Part shown: one piece after another, positions 62,750 through 64,000 of the stretch
Layout of the letters: the number at the start of each line of letters is the position of its first letter
How positions within the stretch are numbered: the first letter of the stretch is position 1
NCBI GenBank assembly: GCA_025210775.1
Contig: JAOARB010000021.1
Coordinates: forward strand, 1 to 64,000
Length of the DNA: 64,000 nucleotides
Direction of reading: 5' to 3'
Source: Prolixibacteraceae bacterium
GTDB lineage: Bacteria; Bacteroidota; Bacteroidia; Bacteroidales; Prolixibacteraceae
The notes under the pieces: generated by a model
What the model saw: the letters and a program-made list of their open reading frames with translations, nothing else
Told to the model about the DNA's origin: nothing
The model's database searches: none
Translations under genes and position numbers: made by a program

Positions 62750-63631
62750 TTACTGTCTCATATTCTTTTCAACAAGCTTTGAAGCAGACACATAAGAAGC
62801 TGGCAATAGTTCTTTATGACTAGCTCTAAAAGGACAAATATCTATTCCTCCTCGTCTAGTATAAACACAACCTACCATTAGTTTATCAGGATTCAACAAC
62901 GCTTTCAAACGTACATACAACAACTCACAGATCTCCTCATGAAAATGGTTCTCATTTCTTAATGAAACCACATATTTAAGGAAAGATTCAGGTGTCACAT
63001 GTTGCGTACCCTCTATATATAAATAAACAGATCCCCAATCAGGCTGGAAAGTAACCTTACAATTACTACGCAGCAAATCGGTTTTCCACTCACTCTCTGT
63101 TCTTCTTGAGGTAGTAACCATCTCCAATAGATCTTTATTCTCAGTGTAATCGGTAATAACCAAAGAATCCAGATCCACCATATCCTCCACTCTCTCATAA
63201 GATTTGAATGGGAAAGCATTAAAACGATCTTTGGTGTGGAACGTCACCTCAACATCCACAGAAAGCAAAGATGAGACATCCTTTTTAATCAGTGAAGTAA
63301 CCTCTTCTAACCCCTCTTTTCTGGTTGCCCCAAAAGAAGACATATTGAAAGAGTTCAAGTATAACTTAAGTGATTTACTTTCAACCAAACATGGGCTATC
63401 AGCAGGAACCACCATTTTAAGTACCCCAACGACTGGAACGCCATTATCAGTCAAAAAGCTCACTTCATAGGCATGCCATGCATCCATACCGCAAAAAGGC
63501 AAAGCCTCATCTTCAATACCATAAATCGTTCGATTGTAAGATCTTGGTATCGCCACCAAAACAGAAGGATCATACTTCATTGGATGAGAAACCTTCTTCC
63601 CTAACACCTTAGCTTCTAACATATCACTCAT
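62750..63631 (-). CDS. queF: NADPH-dependent 7-cyano-7-deazaguanine reductase
   Basis: A 293-aa enzyme that reduces preQ0 to preQ1 in queuosine synthesis. It is the long, two-T-fold (E. coli-type) QueF: the N-terminal fold carries the NADPH-side SPCLVESKSLKLYLNSFN, and the C-terminal fold carries the catalytic Cys191 in RSNCKVTFQPDWG, with Asp198 and the HEE segment following. It starts 3 bp after queC on the coding strand, so both are in one operon. No preQ1 riboswitch is visible in the window. Confidence 0.95.
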   Translation of the reverse strand: MSDMLEAKVLGKKVSHPMKYDPSVLVAIPRSYNRTIYGIEDEALPFCGMDAWHAYEVSFLTDNGVPVVGVLKMVVPADSPCLVESKSLKLYLNSFNMSSFGATRKEGLEEVTSLIKKDVSSLLSVDVEVTFHTKDRFNAFPFKSYERVEDMVDLDSLVITDYTENKDLLEMVTTSRRTESEWKTDLLRSNCKVTFQPDWGSVYLYIEGTQHVTPESFLKYVVSLRNENHFHEEICELLYVRLKALLNPDKLMVGCVYTRRGGIDICPFRASHKELLPASYVSASKLVEKNMRQ

Positions 63632-63634
63632 AAC

Positions 63635-64000
63635 CTATGCTTTTAATGCAGGATCTTCATAACCAGCTTTACGGAAAGCCTCTTGACGCAACTTACAAGA
63701 ATCACATGTACCACAAGGAGTACCCTCCCCTTTGTAGCAAGACCAAGTATTCTTAAAGTCCACTCCTAGTTCCATTCCGAGCTTAATCTCATCCACTTTT
63801 GTTTTATCAATAAAAGGGGCATGAATCGTAAATTTATGACCATTCTCAACGGCAGCAACCGTACCCATATTAATGGCATTTTGCATTGCATCAATAAACG
63901 ATTGACGACAATCAACATAACCAGAGTAATCCACTTCGCTCACACCGATAAAAAGATCATAAGCCTCTAAAGCCTCACCCATAGATGCAGCAACACCTAA
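63635..64000 (-). CDS. queC: 7-cyano-7-deazaguanine synthase (3' part, runs off window)
   Basis: A truncated gene: the frame stays open to base 64000 and its start lies beyond the window. The 121 visible C-terminal codons contain [26 protein letters not shown], and the zinc-binding tail [22 protein letters not shown]. QueC uses ATP and ammonia to convert CDG to preQ0, the substrate of the downstream QueF. Stop and next start are 3 bp apart. Confidence 0.93.
   Translation of the reverse strand, partial: LGVAASMGEALEAYDLFIGVSEVDYSGYVDCRQSFIDAMQNAINMGTVAAVENGHKFTIHAPFIDKTKVDEIKLGMELGVDFKNTWSCYKGEGTPCGTCDSCKLRQEAFRKAGYEDPALKA

Overview
This AT-rich 64 kb window comes from a Bacteroidota chromosome. 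Four things support that: promoters follow the Bacteroidota pattern TTTG-N19-TAnnTTTG, there are many SPII lipoproteins, the gliding-type genes gldE and gldD are present, and so are Bacteroidota-restricted families (DUF5686, DUF3078, DUF1599, BT_3928-type, DUF2795). Pyruvate:ferredoxin oxidoreductase plus a complete Rnf operon point to an anaerobic or fermentative member, plausibly a marine Marinilabiliales/Prolixibacteraceae-like organism. That placement is inference. No prophage, insertion sequence, CRISPR array or classical defence island is visible.

Layout, 0-20 kb. Two identical tRNA-Arg(TCT) genes (5-177) are followed by a cysteate synthase-like PLP enzyme (344-1633) and a K+ channel (1745-2443). 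A four-gene minus-strand operon of lipoproteins (9771 down to 2482) encodes a GH92 alpha-mannosidase, a CBM9-like protein, a large transglutaminase-like protein and an alpha/beta hydrolase. Downstream of a small secreted protein lies a probable new small RNA with a perfect promoter and terminator (about 10040-10117), and then a structured repeat of 11-bp units (11003-11099). Next come a TonB-like/DUF5686 pair, a degenerate integrase-like protein, DUF1599, a DoxX/MauE-type protein, tpiA and an exported C1 peptidase.

20-43 kb. This part holds a DEAD-box helicase, DsbD, RNase G, a 30-residue COX24-like protein missed by length cut-offs, HU, and the run mutY-ssb-gldE-gldD-4'-phosphopantetheinyl transferase. 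Zwf and 6-phosphogluconolactonase (oxidative pentose phosphate entry) follow, then corA, a START-domain protein, a UbiA prenyltransferase, a DUF3078 barrel, an EamA exporter and three tandem tRNA-Lys(TTT) genes. Then come a rhodanese-like protein, Ppx/GppA, and a sigma-54 activator lacking a DNA-binding domain. An 800-bp intergenic region contains a second 11-bp-unit repeat element (40774-40900). After it are DUF2795, PduO-type cobalamin adenosyltransferase and a methyltransferase-like protein.

43-64 kb. This part holds recG, a sensor histidine kinase, rseC-rnfBCDGEA, a nitroreductase, a membrane-anchored CxxC protein, nifJ, a DUF4143 ATPase, and a TetR/KAS III pair with a clear palindromic operator over its promoter. 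It ends with an exported nuclease fused to a ComEA-like helix-hairpin-helix domain, queF, and the 3' part of queC, which runs off the window. PFOR supplies reduced ferredoxin and Rnf would convert it into an ion gradient plus NADH, so the two loci are metabolically coupled.

The least explained structures are the small RNA with a duplicated 11-nt motif, the two 11-bp-period inverted-repeat elements, and the internally duplicated transglutaminase lipoprotein.
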